Origin: a virus
Reading direction: 5' to 3' (one strand)
Virus record (IMG/VR): IMGVR_UViG_3300031521_000030
Span: 1 to 64,000 of that record
DNA: 64,000 nt
Made by a program: the position numbers and the translations under genes. Positions 47,405-56,202 of the stretch are shown piece after piece. Within the stretch, counting starts at the first letter, position 1. Every line of letters starts with the position of its first letter. The notes under the pieces were generated by a model. That model was not told where the DNA came from. It searched no databases and worked only from the letters and a program-made list of their open reading frames with translations.

Positions 47405-48735
47405 GCCTCGGCATTAACCCCCTCCAAATAACCCTCGAAGAGATGGGTGTCACAGCCAGCCAATTCACCCACCACACCCCCGCGCATGGGGCCGGGCATG
47501 TCAATCGGGTCATCTATTTGTCCCTCCTCCTCTGCAAGACGATGGGTTGGCCGGAGCTTATGCCCGCTGCATGGGCCGCTGCCTATATCCATGACCTCTC
47601 CCGCCGGGGCGATGGCCCCGACCCGGACCATGGGATGCGGGCGGTTGAGGAGCAAATTATCCGGCACCTCACCCTCTTTCGCAAAGTGGGGGTCCGGCGG
47701 GAGGACTACTTTGACATTAGCGAGGCGGTTTCACTCCATTGCACCAAGGCGGAAGGGGATAACCGGATTCTGCGAATCCTCAAGGATGCCGATGCCCTTG
47801 ACCGCGTGCGCTTCGACGCCCCCGATGCCTTGGACCCTAAGATGCTTCGGCTAGAGCACTCGCCCTACTTTGTGCAGCAAGCCCGCCGGTTGTTCGTGGA
47901 AACCCACACCGAAAATGGGGACCAACAGTTTCCAGCGGTTTGGGATAAGGCGGTGCTTGAGTTCAACCCCCACATCGGGTTGGCCGCCACCATGCCGGAC
48001 GAATGGGATGAAGAGGAAACCCCGGCCAACCGGGCGATGCGGAGGGCGTTGCAAGGCCAATATGGTAGCCGCATCATCCCCCATTTGATGAGCGCACCTC
48101 TTTGGCTTTTGGTTGAGCAATGGTTTGACGCCGTGCCCGGCCTATGCAACCACTTCCCCAAGGTCCCCGAACTTCTCGCGTCCATGCCGGACCCATTGGC
48201 CAACCATGCCTACACCTTCATGCGTGAGGAGAGCTATGTAAAGTTCCTCCAAGATGGGCAATTCCAGTCCCTTTGGGAACTCCGGGCCAACGCATGGCAT
48301 TCCTGCTACAATGACTTCCCCAAGGATGGCCGGGCGTTTACCGAGCGGAGGTTATACGGGGAAAAGGCATTGCATCTCACCTGCGGGGTTTTGCTGGACC
48401 CCAACAATTTGGAAGCAATGTCTGAAAAGTCCACCGCCCTTGCCCGCATGTATGGCACCCGGCGGATTGAGTGGGATGATTCCGTCCTCAAGGGGGCAAC
48501 CTTTACCCTCGGGGATAGCCAGAGCAATGCGTCCGTCATGCCTTACTCCCATAGCAACCTGCAAAAGGTAATGACCCTGCGGTTGGTCATGCAGATGGCC
48601 GTAACCAAGGGCTTGGACTATAAGCGGCTGGAAGGTTGGCACCCCTACCTCATGCCCCTCAACTTTATTGAAACCCAAATCCACGCCCGCCTAACCCCCG
48701 GCGACGTAGCCGATTCCACCCTCCTCCATGGTTAG
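47401..48735 (+). CDS. HD-domain phosphohydrolase-like protein
   Basis: 444 residues. An N-terminal HD domain shows GAGHVNRV (H33), YIHDLS (H64, D65) and LKDADALDR (D130), the H...HD...D metal site. The C-terminal 250 residues are unassigned. HD enzymes act on nucleotides; with thymidylate synthase 1.2 kb downstream a dNTP-pool role is possible, and a role against nucleotide-based defence signals is another. Start 47401 in an ATGA overlap. Confidence 0.8.
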   Translation: MSLGINPLQITLEEMGVTASQFTHHTPAHGAGHVNRVIYLSLLLCKTMGWPELMPAAWAAAYIHDLSRRGDGPDPDHGMRAVEEQIIRHLTLFRKVGVRREDYFDISEAVSLHCTKAEGDNRILRILKDADALDRVRFDAPDALDPKMLRLEHSPYFVQQARRLFVETHTENGDQQFPAVWDKAVLEFNPHIGLAATMPDEWDEEETPANRAMRRALQGQYGSRIIPHLMSAPLWLLVEQWFDAVPGLCNHFPKVPELLASMPDPLANHAYTFMREESYVKFLQDGQFQSLWELRANAWHSCYNDFPKDGRAFTERRLYGEKALHLTCGVLLDPNNLEAMSEKSTALARMYGTRRIEWDDSVLKGATFTLGDSQSNASVMPYSHSNLQKVMTLRLVMQMAVTKGLDYKRLEGWHPYLMPLNFIETQIHARLTPGDVADSTLLHG

Positions 48736-48738
48736 TCC

Positions 48739-48767
48739 TTGCCAATGACAGGGTTAAGGCCCATTCT
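48739..48767 (+). promoter_or_regulatory. Iterated phage promoter, copy 19
   Basis: TTGCCA 48739-48744, 17-nt spacer with GGGTTAAGG, CATTCT 48762-48767; the weakest -10 of the intact set. Leader of about 20 nt. Confidence 0.65.
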
Positions 48768-48795
48768 CCAAAAACAACAAAAACCAACCGCCAAC

Positions 48796-49368
48796 ATGAA
48801 CGAAACAACCGCAAAACCAAACGCAATCTTCCGGGGCATCAAGCACGCATTTCCCCTCCGGGATGTGACTATCATCAACCAGTTCCCCGAGCACTTCAAT
48901 GTCTATGCCAACATCGTAGGGCAAGAGGGCCGGGGGGCCATTATCCTTGGGTTGGAGGAAGGTGCCCGCCTCCACGCCGAATGGGAAGCCTTCCGGGGTG
49001 CCAATGACCTGCCCCCAATGGTTGACCTTGAAATGGAAACCATGCTCGGGATAGTCATGGCCGAGCGGGACGAGTTCGCCGCCGAGCTTGCCCACGGGCA
49101 CAACTGCCCCGTCTACCAAGAGGGCTCCCCAAGCAATGGGATGTGCTCTTGCACCCCCGCCGGGAAGGAAGAAGCCACCCAAATCCGCCGGGAAGCATAC
49201 GACGCCCTAACCCGCCTCCACCTTTCGGCCCCGGTTGATGTCGCCGCAACCACCAACAACTCAGTCCGGGCCTACCTTGATTTCCTGCAAAGCCAAGTCG
49301 TCGCACAAGTCCGACTCCGCGTTGCCGCCGAGGAAGCCCTCGCAGCTATTAAATCCACCACACCATGA
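48796..49368 (+). CDS. Unknown protein, 190 aa
   Basis: Alpha/beta N-terminal half with a Cys pair (GHNCPVYQ, MCSCTP) and a long C-terminal helix (AYLDFLQSQVVAQVRLRVAAEE). ATGA overlap with the next gene. Function unknown. Confidence 0.7.
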   Translation: MNETTAKPNAIFRGIKHAFPLRDVTIINQFPEHFNVYANIVGQEGRGAIILGLEEGARLHAEWEAFRGANDLPPMVDLEMETMLGIVMAERDEFAAELAHGHNCPVYQEGSPSNGMCSCTPAGKEEATQIRREAYDALTRLHLSAPVDVAATTNNSVRAYLDFLQSQVVAQVRLRVAAEEALAAIKSTTP

Positions 49369-49832
49369 ACCCACCCATCGTCCTCAACGCCACAGTTTTT
49401 AACCCAAACACCCCGGAGAAAGTCCGGGACATCATTGCGGGCAACATTGACTCATCTGCCCGCTTCCGGGTTGACTTTGGCGACCCCGCCACCGGATTTG
49501 GCGCGGGGGCAACCCATGGCAATGAGGGTTACTTCGCTCGCATTGGGGACGGTATGCCCGCGCTCCGGGCAACCAAGACGGCGGCCCCTCGGGGCATCAT
49601 GGCCTCCCAAATCTTGGCCATCTGGTCATCCGGGGGCAAGTTGCTGTTCCAAGTTGCGGGCTACCAACCCCGCTATGACTATGAGCGTTCAGTGATCCGC
49701 ACCCGCAACCACAACCATGTTGTCCAAGCGTGGGACATCGTTGAGGGGAAGATGGTCGGCGTAGGAACCTACGCGGATAAAGGGCAAGCAATTCGCTGGC
49801 TTACCCGGATGAAGAAATTCAAATCGGAATAA
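49365..49832 (+). CDS. Unknown protein, 155 aa
   Basis: Beta-rich with a central region FRVDFGDPATGFGAGATHGNEG-like Gly content and a C-terminal helix. A hairpin follows the stop. Function unknown. Confidence 0.7.
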   Translation: MNPPIVLNATVFNPNTPEKVRDIIAGNIDSSARFRVDFGDPATGFGAGATHGNEGYFARIGDGMPALRATKTAAPRGIMASQILAIWSSGGKLLFQVAGYQPRYDYERSVIRTRNHNHVVQAWDIVEGKMVGVGTYADKGQAIRWLTRMKKFKSE

Positions 49833-49841
49833 GGCAGAAAC

Positions 49842-49873
49842 GGGAGCGATGGGGCCAACAATCCATCGCCCCC
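49842..49873 (+). other. Hairpin downstream of the accessory block
   Basis: GGGAGCGATGG (49842-49852) pairs with CCATCGCCCCC (49863-49873) with one mismatch. No T-run. A palindrome copy and thyA follow. Confidence 0.5.
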
Positions 49874-49937
49874 GCCCTGTGAGCGAGCACGAACGACGCC
49901 AACGTATCGCTCCCCCCCGGCAACCACAAGTTCAAAC

Positions 49938-49951
49938 TGCAACAAGTTGCA
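49938..49951. repeat. Dispersed palindrome copy 19 (AA centre)
   Basis: TGCAACAAGTTGCA, 21 bases upstream of the thyA start, in a 140-base gap with no phage promoter. Confidence 0.9.
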
Positions 49952-49972
49952 GCGCAACAACCAAAAGCAAGC

Positions 49973-50776
49973 ATGAAACAATACCACGACCTACTCAAGT
50001 TGGTCCTCGACCAAGGCAAATTCAAGCCCGATAGAACGGGCACCGGAACCTACTCAGTCTTCGGGGCGCAAGCCCGGTTCGACCTAAGCCATGGGTTCCC
50101 CCTCCTAACCACCAAAAAGCTGCACCTCAAATCAATCATCCACGAACTGCTTTGGTTCTTGGCCGGGGAAACCAACGTGCGCTCCCTCCAAAAAGAGGGG
50201 GTCCATATTTGGGACGCATGGGCCGACCCGGATGGTGAGCTTGGTCCCGTCTATGGGAAGCAATGGCGTAGCTGGACCTACGAGGGTGGCAACATTGACC
50301 AAATCGCGGGTGTGATTTCGGAGATCAAGCGCAACCCGGACTCCCGCCGGTTGCTAGTCTCCGCGTGGAACCCGGCAGAGGTGGACGAGATGAAGCTCCC
50401 CCCATGCCACCTCCTCTTCCAATTTTATGTCTGCAACGGGCGTCTATCCTGCCAGCTTTACCAGCGCAGCGCGGACCTCTTCCTTGGCGTGCCTTTCAAC
50501 ATTGCATCGTATGCCTTGTTGACCATGATGATTGCTAAGGTTACCGGCTTGATCCCCGGCGATTTCGTCCACACGTTTGGGGACCTACATCTCTATGCCA
50601 ACCACATGGAACAAGCCAAGGAACAACTCGCCCGCGAGGTGCGACCCTTGCCCCTCATGGCAATCAATTACCCGCTGAGTTGGGCCACCAAATCCATAGA
50701 CGACTTCGTTTATGAGGACTTCACCCTCCTTGGCTATAACCCGCACCCCTCAATCAAAGCCCCCATCGCAATCTGA
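49973..50776 (+). CDS. thyA: Thymidylate synthase
   Basis: 267 residues, full length for ThyA, making dTMP from dUMP with methylene-tetrahydrofolate. DRTGTGT (20-26) is the phosphate-binding loop, WDAWAD near 80, the nucleophile C145 in [10 protein letters not shown], and [17 protein letters not shown] near 165-182, all diagnostic. It supplies dTTP for replication; with the UDG-like polymerase domain it frames uracil handling in this phage. Confidence 0.96.
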   Translation: MKQYHDLLKLVLDQGKFKPDRTGTGTYSVFGAQARFDLSHGFPLLTTKKLHLKSIIHELLWFLAGETNVRSLQKEGVHIWDAWADPDGELGPVYGKQWRSWTYEGGNIDQIAGVISEIKRNPDSRRLLVSAWNPAEVDEMKLPPCHLLFQFYVCNGRLSCQLYQRSADLFLGVPFNIASYALLTMMIAKVTGLIPGDFVHTFGDLHLYANHMEQAKEQLAREVRPLPLMAINYPLSWATKSIDDFVYEDFTLLGYNPHPSIKAPIAI

Positions 50777-50780
50777 TTTT

Positions 50781-51308
50781 ATGGCACTCAAATTCAAAGT
50801 AGGCGAAGTGGTAACCAAGCAAGGCGGGGACTATTCCTTTGCCGGGCCGGTGGTTGCCGCCTTCCATAAAGCATCCGGGGCCGACCGTTATGTTGTCGAA
50901 GATGACCGGGGCATCCTCCACATCTTTGGGCCGAGCAACCTTGTGCTTGCCCCCCTCCAACCCACAGGGGAACCGGCCACGGCCCAGCCCCCTATCCTTG
51001 ACATTTACCGGCGGGTTTGGGACCGGCTCTCCGATGCCCAAAGGCAAGGAACCCTGCATGCAATGCGCACATGGTCCCCAAGGGAGTTTGAAGCCCTTGA
51101 CGCCGAGCTTAAAAGCCGGGAAGGTGTCCGCACGGAAAACCCGTTCATGGTAACCAGCATGGTATGGGCGGGCGGCATGCCGCCAACAGTAACCGGCCCC
51201 ATCCACAAGATTGTTTGCCAAGCCGGATGCACGTATAGCAGGGGCATTAACCAACCCGTCCCCCGCCTATGCACCCATTGTGGCAAACCGGAGGGGACAA
51301 AGGCATGA
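50781..51308 (+). CDS. Unknown phage protein with KOW-like start, 175 aa
   Basis: The N-terminal FKVGEVVTKQGGDYSFAG...DRYVVEDDRGILHIF is a common phage SH3-like domain. A helical middle and a zinc-like C-terminus (CQAGCTY...CTHCG) follow. ATGA overlap with the next gene. Function unknown. Confidence 0.72.
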   Translation: MALKFKVGEVVTKQGGDYSFAGPVVAAFHKASGADRYVVEDDRGILHIFGPSNLVLAPLQPTGEPATAQPPILDIYRRVWDRLSDAQRQGTLHAMRTWSPREFEALDAELKSREGVRTENPFMVTSMVWAGGMPPTVTGPIHKIVCQAGCTYSRGINQPVPRLCTHCGKPEGTKA

Positions 51309-51607
51309 AGCCAACCAAAAAGCCAGTCAAGAAGGCCAACGACAAGCACTACCGTTTTTACTACCGGGGCTTGAGGATTGACCCATACCGCATCATGCGG
51401 ATTTACCGCAACATCCGGGACCCTGAGCATCAGCATGCCGTCAAAAAGTTGCTGCGGGCCGGGGAGTCGGATGCCAAAGGTTTGGAGCAGGACATTGATG
51501 AGGTGATTATGTCCCTCAACTGCTGGAAGAAAAACTTGGCCGAGGATGCCAAGGATGCGGCGCGGGCCGCCCGGTTGGCCAAACCAAAGACCCAAGCAGC
51601 GGCATGA
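51305..51607 (+). CDS. Conserved phage protein of T7/T5-type accessory family, 100 aa
   Basis: YRFYYRGLRIDPYRIMRIY...HAVKKLLRAGESDAKGLEQDIDEVI...CWKKNL is a pattern seen in many enterobacterial and pseudomonad phages, function unknown. It is linked by ATGA overlaps to both neighbours. Confidence 0.78.
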   Translation: MKPTKKPVKKANDKHYRFYYRGLRIDPYRIMRIYRNIRDPEHQHAVKKLLRAGESDAKGLEQDIDEVIMSLNCWKKNLAEDAKDAARAARLAKPKTQAAA

Positions 51608-52797
51608 GCGAAGCACCCGACGACTCCGACGACATTGTTGCCCACACCGATGGGTCCGGCAACACCACCTCATCCCATGCGGGCTGGGCCTTTAACATTG
51701 TCCACGCGGGCCGCATCATTTGCCGCTTCGGCTTCCGGGCCGGGGCAAGCAATAACGAGGCGGAACTCACGGCGGTTGTCCGGGTGCTTCAATTCGTCCG
51801 GCCCTCCAAACACCCGCTTGTCATCTACACCGACAGCGAATACGTGCGGGGGGCCGCCAACGAGTGGTGCGACAATTGGGAGCGCCAAGGTTGGATGACA
51901 GGGACGGGCAAGCCGGTGAGCAACGTGGAACTCATGCAGGAAATGATGAAGCTCCTTCGCTGGCAACGATCCTTCCGGCGGGTTACCATCCATTGGGTGC
52001 GCGGCCATGATGGCAACAAGCACAACGAGATGGCCGATGCCGTCGCTAAGTCAGCCCGTCTATCGCAGACGACCAATTGGCTTGTGCCAACGCACCTCCC
52101 CGCATGGGCTAACCCGGTTCTCATGCAACAGGCCAACCCAACCATCAAAGCCATTACAGCAAGGGTGAGGCGTCGTATCGGGCCGCCCCCGGAGCCCAAT
52201 GCAAGGGAGACAATCATCTCTCCCTGCGGCAAATACCGCTACATCCTTTGGCGGGAATGGGACCCGAGCAAACCCCATGCGGTCTTCGTGGGCCTCAACC
52301 CTTCGACGGCAGACGGGGAAAAGGACGATGCCACCATTAGACGGTGCGTGGCCTTCGCCAAGCGGTGGGGCTACGGTGCGCTTTGCATGGTCAACCTCTT
52401 TGCCTTCCGGGCAACCCTCCCCGGCCACATGCTCGCGGCAGAGGAGCCCATTGGGTTGGACAACGACAAGTGGTTGCTCCAAGCGGTTGAGGGCGCGGGC
52501 GTTGTGGTTGCCGCTTGGGGGCCGCCGGGCGTCCACATGAAGCGGGACCGGGCAGTTATGCAGTTGCTAGAGGGCAAGCTATCCTCCCTCCAACTTAGCA
52601 AGCACGGATTCCCCGGCCACCCCCTCTACCTAAAGGCTGACCTCACCCCGGTCCCCTTTAACCCGCTGCAACAAGTTGCAGAGAATTGCCCCAATTGCGG
52701 TGCCCAATCCATAGGGGGCATCTGCCAAAACTACGGGTGCGAGGGTGATTTCCATGGAAGGAACACCATTGGCGGGGCAAGCGTCCTTTCTGTTTGA
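51604..52797 (+). CDS. RNase HI - DUF1643 - zinc ribbon fusion
   Basis: 397 residues in three domains. RNase H (about 10-150) has D16, E52, D77 and D145. DUF1643 (about 200-352) has GLNPSTADG and MVNLFAF. A C-terminal zinc ribbon CPNCG...CQNYGC starts near 364. The linker PLQQVAE between DUF1643 and the ribbon is a palindrome copy. RNase H would remove primers from RNA/DNA hybrids; DUF1643 is of unknown function, so the joint role is open. Confidence 0.88.
   Translation: MSEAPDDSDDIVAHTDGSGNTTSSHAGWAFNIVHAGRIICRFGFRAGASNNEAELTAVVRVLQFVRPSKHPLVIYTDSEYVRGAANEWCDNWERQGWMTGTGKPVSNVELMQEMMKLLRWQRSFRRVTIHWVRGHDGNKHNEMADAVAKSARLSQTTNWLVPTHLPAWANPVLMQQANPTIKAITARVRRRIGPPPEPNARETIISPCGKYRYILWREWDPSKPHAVFVGLNPSTADGEKDDATIRRCVAFAKRWGYGALCMVNLFAFRATLPGHMLAAEEPIGLDNDKWLLQAVEGAGVVVAAWGPPGVHMKRDRAVMQLLEGKLSSLQLSKHGFPGHPLYLKADLTPVPFNPLQQVAENCPNCGAQSIGGICQNYGCEGDFHGRNTIGGASVLSV
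52667..52680. repeat. Dispersed palindrome copy 20 (AA centre)
   Basis: TGCAACAAGTTGCA in frame as LQQVA at the DUF1643/zinc-ribbon junction. Confidence 0.9.
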
Positions 52798-52832
52798 CGG
52801 GGACTCTGCCGGTGGATTAGGGTTGGCGTCCT

Positions 52833-54476
52833 ATGAGTGAAGCGCCAGCCCCGACCCAAACCCTCACCCACAAATCTACCGCTCGGGTAATCTCCCGAGG
52901 GACCTATGATGGGGAATATGGCACCGTCCTCAAAGCGATGTCCGAATATGCCACCCGGCAAATGGAGGACCCGTTCAAGGATACCTACATTAGCGGGACC
53001 GGCCCCGGCAGCGGCTTTGGCATCATTGCCCCGCCCTACAACCTTTATGAGCTAACCCGGCTCGTTACCCTCTCCAACTGCCTCGGCCAATGTATCGCGG
53101 CCATGGCAACCAACATCGAAGGCTTCGGCTACACGTTGGAGTATATTGGGGCGGAAGGCGCTCAAGAAAGCCCGGTGGCACTAGCTGAGAAGCAGCGCAT
53201 TGATGATCTCTTTGCCCAACCGAATGGCGATTATGACTTCACCACTCTGCGCAAGAGGGTGCGGACGGATTTTGAAACCGTAGGCGATGGCTACTTTGAA
53301 TGCGGGCGGGATGAAAAAGGCAACATTTCCTTCATCTACCATGTCCCCTCCCAAACCATCCGGCTCACCAAAAAGGAACCGGAGTTCACCACCATTTCCA
53401 AGTGGCTCAACCGGGGTGGCAAACTCACCGAGGTCAAGATTAAGAAGCGGCTTCGGCGGTTTGTCCAGTTGGTTGGTGCCAAGCGCGTCTATTTCAAAGA
53501 GTTTGGCGACCCCCGCGTAATTAGCTCGGAGACGGGTGAGGTATGCAATGGCCTCCCGCCGGACCAACAAGCCACGGAAATCCTTTGGCTATCCCGCTAC
53601 GTGACCGGGGAGACATACGGCTTGCCCCGCCATATCAACAACCTGCCCGCTATCCTTGGCTCCCGCGAAAGCGAGATGACCAATTTGCGGTTCTTTGAGG
53701 ACAATGCAATCCCCGCGATGGCGGTGTTGGTTAGCGGCGGCTACTTGACGGAGGAATCCGTAACGGCCATCGAAGGTGCCTTCAATATGAAGGGCCGGGA
53801 ATCCATGAACCGCGTGCTTGTCTTGGAGGCCCAAAATAACCAAGACGCCAGCGTTGTGGAGGGTCAAAGCCCCGTCCCGAAGATGGAATTGAAACCCCTA
53901 ACCGCCGACCGTCAAGGGGATGCACTCTTCCAAGAATATGACTCCAACAACCAAGCAAAAGTCCGGGGCAGTTTTCGCCTCCCACAAATCTTGGTTGGGC
54001 GCTCCGATGACTATAACCGCGCAACCGCCGAGGCCGCATTAGACACCGCCGAGCAACAGGTGTTCGGGCCGGAGCGCAACGAGGTGGATAATGCCATCAA
54101 CCAGAAGCTCCTTTTGTTTGAGGGGAAGCCAACGGTGTTCTGGCGGTTCCGCTCAAACCCCGCCCGCTTGGTTGCCAACGATGTCAAATTGGCCAGCATT
54201 GAGAAACTCGACAAAGCCGGGGCCATGACCCCCAACCTTGCCATCGAAATGTCCAACGAGATGTTCGATAGGCACACTGAGAAGATCAAGGAACCGTGGG
54301 GCGATATGCCCTTCGCATTCATCACGGCGCTCATTGCAGCGGGCAAGCTCAAACCAAAGGGCCTTCCTAGCCCGGAGGAACTCGCGGGGAGTCTCTCCTC
54401 GTCAACAATGGAGGTGCCACCCGCCCCCGTTGAGCCCGCAGCCAAACCAGCAAAAAAGCCAAAGCCAGCCAAATAA
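52833..54476 (+). CDS. Portal protein
   Basis: 547 residues. A PBSX/HK97-type portal: N-terminal extension, helix-rich core starting near 45, the wing with GDGYFECGRDEKG near 150, stem region with NLRFFEDNAIPAMA and SFRLPQILVG near 370, and a Pro/Lys-rich tail. It forms the dodecameric portal ring and docks the terminase. It leads the structural module, followed directly by the minor head gene. Confidence 0.9.
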   Translation: MSEAPAPTQTLTHKSTARVISRGTYDGEYGTVLKAMSEYATRQMEDPFKDTYISGTGPGSGFGIIAPPYNLYELTRLVTLSNCLGQCIAAMATNIEGFGYTLEYIGAEGAQESPVALAEKQRIDDLFAQPNGDYDFTTLRKRVRTDFETVGDGYFECGRDEKGNISFIYHVPSQTIRLTKKEPEFTTISKWLNRGGKLTEVKIKKRLRRFVQLVGAKRVYFKEFGDPRVISSETGEVCNGLPPDQQATEILWLSRYVTGETYGLPRHINNLPAILGSRESEMTNLRFFEDNAIPAMAVLVSGGYLTEESVTAIEGAFNMKGRESMNRVLVLEAQNNQDASVVEGQSPVPKMELKPLTADRQGDALFQEYDSNNQAKVRGSFRLPQILVGRSDDYNRATAEAALDTAEQQVFGPERNEVDNAINQKLLLFEGKPTVFWRFRSNPARLVANDVKLASIEKLDKAGAMTPNLAIEMSNEMFDRHTEKIKEPWGDMPFAFITALIAAGKLKPKGLPSPEELAGSLSSSTMEVPPAPVEPAAKPAKKPKPAK

Positions 54477-54477
54477 C

Positions 54478-55425
54478 ATGACCGCCAAACAACTCGCTCC
54501 CTACCTCGACCGGGTTAGCAAGGTGGAACTCCCGCCTACAACGTGCGGTTGTGCCCATTGCATGAAGGCGGCCAAGCAACCCGGTGGGGAAACCGTCCCC
54601 AAGGATGACCATTTCATCAAGGAGGAGCTTGCCCTTGCCGCCTTATTGCTGGCCTTGTGGGAAGCCGCTGTGGCTTCGACGGGCATTGAAGCGACCATCA
54701 AGGCTGCCGGGGCTACGCGCAACGTCAACGTGATTGACACCACATTGGAAAACGCCGACGAGGACATGGCCAAGGCAACCTTCACCGATGAGGGTAAAAA
54801 GGAATCGGAGGATACCCTCCACAAGTCCTTTATGGTTGGCTTCCTATTGGCCGGGGCCGCTGCCGCTGCTGCCGCTCGCATGGCCGCCTCCATTAAGCGC
54901 ACCCTCTTTGGCTACAACTCTCAGGTCGGCTATTGGACCAACCATTACTTCGCCCGCATCGCGCACCCGGCTCTTATGGAGGCCGTGCTTGCCGATGGGG
55001 TTAGCATCACCGGCACAAATGATTTGGAGGCCGTGCTAGAGGCGGTCATGGCGAGGGTTATCAAAGGCACCGAGGTTTATTGGCGCATCGTGGCCAACCA
55101 AACAATGAGCCGGGCGCACCATTATGGCATCCTTCGCGGGGCGCAAGAGCAAGGGAAGCTGGGCTACCGCCTTGTGGCCGTTATTGATCTTCGCACCACC
55201 GACCTTTGCCGAGGGTTAGACGGGAAGGAGTTTTGGGTTGCCGATGCCATTGAGCATCTGGAACGGGTTGCAGAAACCGACCCCGCCGACATCGGCAAGG
55301 TTGCCCCATGGGTCAAGTGGGATGATGTAAAGGGCAAGTCGAACGCTGAGTTGTCATCCTTGGGGGTGCTTTGCCCTCCCTTCCATAGTTTTTGTCGGAC
55401 GACGCTTGTAGCGTTCTCGACTTGA
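54478..55425 (+). CDS. Phage head morphogenesis (SPP1 gp7/Mu F-like) protein
   Basis: 315 residues. The C-terminal VIDLRTTDLCRGLDGKEFWV...CPPFHSFCRTTL is the Cys/Thr-rich signature of the family. A long Ala-rich helical region precedes. It is packaged as a minor head protein in relatives. Start 54478 is just after the portal stop. An HNH gene interrupts the module directly after it. Confidence 0.87.
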   Translation: MTAKQLAPYLDRVSKVELPPTTCGCAHCMKAAKQPGGETVPKDDHFIKEELALAALLLALWEAAVASTGIEATIKAAGATRNVNVIDTTLENADEDMAKATFTDEGKKESEDTLHKSFMVGFLLAGAAAAAAARMAASIKRTLFGYNSQVGYWTNHYFARIAHPALMEAVLADGVSITGTNDLEAVLEAVMARVIKGTEVYWRIVANQTMSRAHHYGILRGAQEQGKLGYRLVAVIDLRTTDLCRGLDGKEFWVADAIEHLERVAETDPADIGKVAPWVKWDDVKGKSNAELSSLGVLCPPFHSFCRTTLVAFST

Positions 55426-55450
55426 CAACATGGATGGGGTAGGGCATTAT
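55422..55450 (+). promoter_or_regulatory. Canonical sigma70-type promoter for an HNH gene
   Basis: TTGACA 55422-55427, 17-nt spacer, CATTAT 55445-55450; ATG 55458 begins after seven bases. It overlaps the stop of the head morphogenesis gene and lacks the GGTTAA core. Confidence 0.74.
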
Positions 55451-55457
55451 TTGCCGC

Positions 55458-56141
55458 ATGTTCAAACTACCCCTTCGCCGTAGGAAAAAGCTCTGTGGAA
55501 GACACTCCCTTGTTGATTTGGCTGATTTGGGTATAATCCTCAATACGGCTACAAATTGGGCTCTGTCTGACCATGGTTACGCCGTGGCCACAATAGGGAC
55601 CCGCATGCTTTACCTGCACCGTCTATTGATGGGGGACATCGTTGAGGGAAAACAGGTTGACCACATCAATGGGGACAAGCTGGACAACCGCCGGGAGAAT
55701 CTTCGGGTATGCACGGCAAGGGAAAACCAAGCCAACACGGCCAAGCAAGCCCGCCCAACCTACTCAAAGTTCAAGGGGGTTTGCCAATCGGCGGGCCATT
55801 GGCGGGCATATATTGCAACATCGGATAAGCAGACCCACCTTGGCAGCTTTGCAACCGAAGGGGAGGCGGCCTATGCCTACAACCTTGCTGCCATAGAACG
55901 CTTCGGAGCATTTGCAAAATTAAACGATGTTCCCGAGGTTCCTCTCAACCGCCTCGACAATAGGCAACCGGGGGCAACCGGCTTCAAAGGGGTAAAGGCA
56001 CGCACAAATGGGACGTTCATTGCGCGTGCTAAAGTTAAGGGCAAGGAGGTTCATATTGGGACATTCCCAACCGCAGAGGGGGCAAGCAGAGCCCGCGCCC
56101 GCTACATTGGCCGGACAACATTGGTCCCCTTCACAACCTAA
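55458..56141 (+). CDS. HNH homing endonuclease with two AP2 domains
   Basis: 227 residues. The HNH core (YLHRLLMGDIVEGKQVDHIN, NRRENLRV) is followed by two AP2-like DNA-binding repeats (about 95-150 and 165-225, both FKGV...G(S/T)F). It cuts and copies itself into a target in relatives. Its own canonical promoter differs from the phage type. It sits between head morphogenesis and protease genes, a typical homing site. Confidence 0.88.
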   Translation: MFKLPLRRRKKLCGRHSLVDLADLGIILNTATNWALSDHGYAVATIGTRMLYLHRLLMGDIVEGKQVDHINGDKLDNRRENLRVCTARENQANTAKQARPTYSKFKGVCQSAGHWRAYIATSDKQTHLGSFATEGEAAYAYNLAAIERFGAFAKLNDVPEVPLNRLDNRQPGATGFKGVKARTNGTFIARAKVKGKEVHIGTFPTAEGASRARARYIGRTTLVPFTT

Positions 56142-56146
56142 TCTCT

Positions 56147-56160
56147 GCAACAAGTTGCAG
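56147..56160. repeat. Dispersed palindrome copy 21 (AA centre)
   Basis: TGCAACAAGTTGCA between two HNH genes. Confidence 0.9.
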
Positions 56161-56202
56161 TTTTGACTTGCCGTGGATTGTGACCATGAGATGAGTCCGT
56201 CC

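Noticed and set aside
56164-56192. TTGACT-17-ATGAGA promoter before the HNH gene at 56203
   Set aside because: The -10 is poor and position does not match the leaderless spacing seen elsewhere.
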